Below are positions 49,212-50,262 of a DNA stretch of 50,262 nt, one piece after another. Source of the stretch: Zelonia costaricensis (Eukaryota; Euglenozoa; Kinetoplastea; Trypanosomatida; Trypanosomatidae); contig JASAOO010003381.1 in assembly GCA_030849075.1 (NCBI GenBank), positions 1-50,262 on the forward strand, in the 5' to 3' direction. Under the pieces are notes generated by a model. The model saw only the letters and a program-made list of their open reading frames with translations. It did not search any database and was not told where the DNA came from. Position numbers and translations under genes: made by a program. How positions within the stretch are numbered: the first letter of the stretch is position 1; each line of letters opens with the position of its first letter.

Positions 49212-50262
49212 CTTGATGAACAGCCCTCGTCACTCGGGAAGGCGAAAAAGGAAGAAGGAGCAATGAGCACCGGAGGCCGGTAGGAGAGAACAAGGAAGGG
49301 AACGAAATCAAAGCAGCGGTTGTGGCCCGGGGGGGACGAGAGAGGCCTGCCACGCGTTTGCAGGACTTATCCCGTGCACAGGAGTGTACGCACGCCGCGC
49401 GCGCTCGAGGGCACGAAGTCGAGGCAGAGACCTTGTAGGGGGACGCAGCTGCAGAGCGGCGCACCACACGGAAGACAAACAGAAGGATGGGATGCGCACG
49501 GCACGGCGGCGGACGATGCGACACGTCCCTTCGCGACACCTTGATGCTCACCACACACACAAGGCACGCGATGGGAGAAGCCGAAGTGCCGAAAAAACGA
49601 ACACGCAGGGGGCTGCGGCGTTTCCGGCTTGCTGAGCGGTTTGCGTGCTTGTGTGTCTTGTACGCCCGTGCAAAAGAGGATGAAAGCTCAAGAAGGGAGA
49701 GAAAAGCGTGGTGGGGCGTGCGGCTCGATGCAAGATCTGAAACGAGATTCTGGTGGCCGTTGATGGAGATGGCAAGAACACGCACCAGACCTCTGCCAAG
49801 CACGCTTGTGCAACACGCTCGTACAGAAAAGAAAACCTAAGCGATATCTTCTTTTTTTTTTTCCTTGTGTGTCTGTGTGTGTGAGTATTAGTTGAAGAGC
49901 AATCGGTACGAGAAAGGGAGCGGAGAGAGCGTTCGAAGTGTACGAAGTAACGCAGAGGAGGGCCGCCGGGCACACAAGCACTCACCGAAACACACAGAGA
50001 GGCGAGTGTTTGTGTGTGTGTGTGTGCGAGTGTGTCGATAGAACCCCACGCGCAGAGCGCACAAGCACAATAAAAAGAAATATAGGAACGAGTTCGGTAC
50101 AACAGGAAGACGGGAAAGGGCCCAATAGCGAAGGGAGCAAGCCAGTGCGTGTAGTCCGTGTGGCAGAAGGCAGCGGCACCGGTGCTCCGCAACAGGCACG
50201 TATCGGAGAACACAATACGCGTGATAGTGTGTACAGACGAGCGCGTGTGTGTATGCGAGTCT
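49212..50262. other. Non-coding end of window
   Basis: No credible gene. It contains the copy-4 acceptor, a T-run near 49848-49862 and GT repeats near 50009-50025. It is probably 3' flank of the next gene, beyond the window. Confidence 0.65.
49233..49262 (-). promoter_or_regulatory. Predicted spliced-leader acceptor for carboxypeptidase copy 4
   Basis: Sense CTCCTTCTTCCTTTTTCGCC, then TTCCCGAG with AG at 49234-49233. The 5' UTR is 21 nt and the next ATG is the chosen start. Confidence 0.68.

Noticed and set aside
1..50262. CRISPR arrays, bacterial operon signals, insertion sequences
   Set aside because: No spaced direct repeats, Shine-Dalgarno pattern or transposase; gene content is eukaryotic.

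Overview
This looks like part of a trypanosomatid chromosome, most likely from the Leishmania/Leptomonas/Crithidia group (Leishmaniinae). The GC content is high. Every credible protein gene is an uninterrupted ATG-to-stop frame, and all 14 lie on the minus strand with no introns and no strand switch, as expected of one polycistronic transcription unit read from high to low coordinates. Gaps between genes hold long pyrimidine tracts on the sense strand followed by AG (spliced-leader acceptors), many TG/CA microsatellites and homopolymer runs. Gene types also fit: soluble GPI8, an LPG5-type UDP-galactose transporter, CBP1-type serine carboxypeptidases. From memory the order LPG5B, phosphatidic acid phosphatases, CBP1 resembles Leishmania chromosome 18; no search was possible.

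In transcription order (high to low coordinates): four tandem secreted S10 serine carboxypeptidases (49211 to 39301); two paralogous PAP2/LPP lipid phosphatases (37533-36331 and 34467-33232); a 130-residue probable mitochondrial protein; a 201-residue protein of unknown function; a nucleotide-sugar transporter resembling LPG5B (27112-25415), with 2.6 kb of non-coding DNA on its 5' side and 5.2 kb on its 3' side; a 1686-residue low-complexity protein; a 1310-residue exportin-like protein; a TTLL9-like tubulin ligase; the GPI8 transamidase; the F1-ATPase assembly factor ATP12; and a FAM221-like cysteine-rich protein.

The genes do not form one pathway, which is usual in a trypanosomatid unit. 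GPI8 (GPI anchoring), the UDP-Gal transporter (phosphoglycan supply) and the carboxypeptidases (lysosomal or secreted proteolysis) all act in the secretory pathway. ATP12 acts in the mitochondrion; TTLL9 and perhaps the FAM221-like protein in the flagellum or cytoskeleton.

The most unusual locus is the carboxypeptidase array. The four copies have almost identical catalytic segments (0 to 4 differences in a 171-nt block in the pairs I compared by eye) but strongly diverged cap regions, conflicting copy-to-copy pairings along the gene, and paired loss of a cap disulfide in two copies. This is a strong case for gene conversion of the core combined with diversification of the specificity-determining cap. 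Other points are a glycine-only insertion in the catalytic domain of the TTLL9-like protein, a zinc ribbon added to the FAM221-like protein, and the very long non-coding stretches around the transporter gene.
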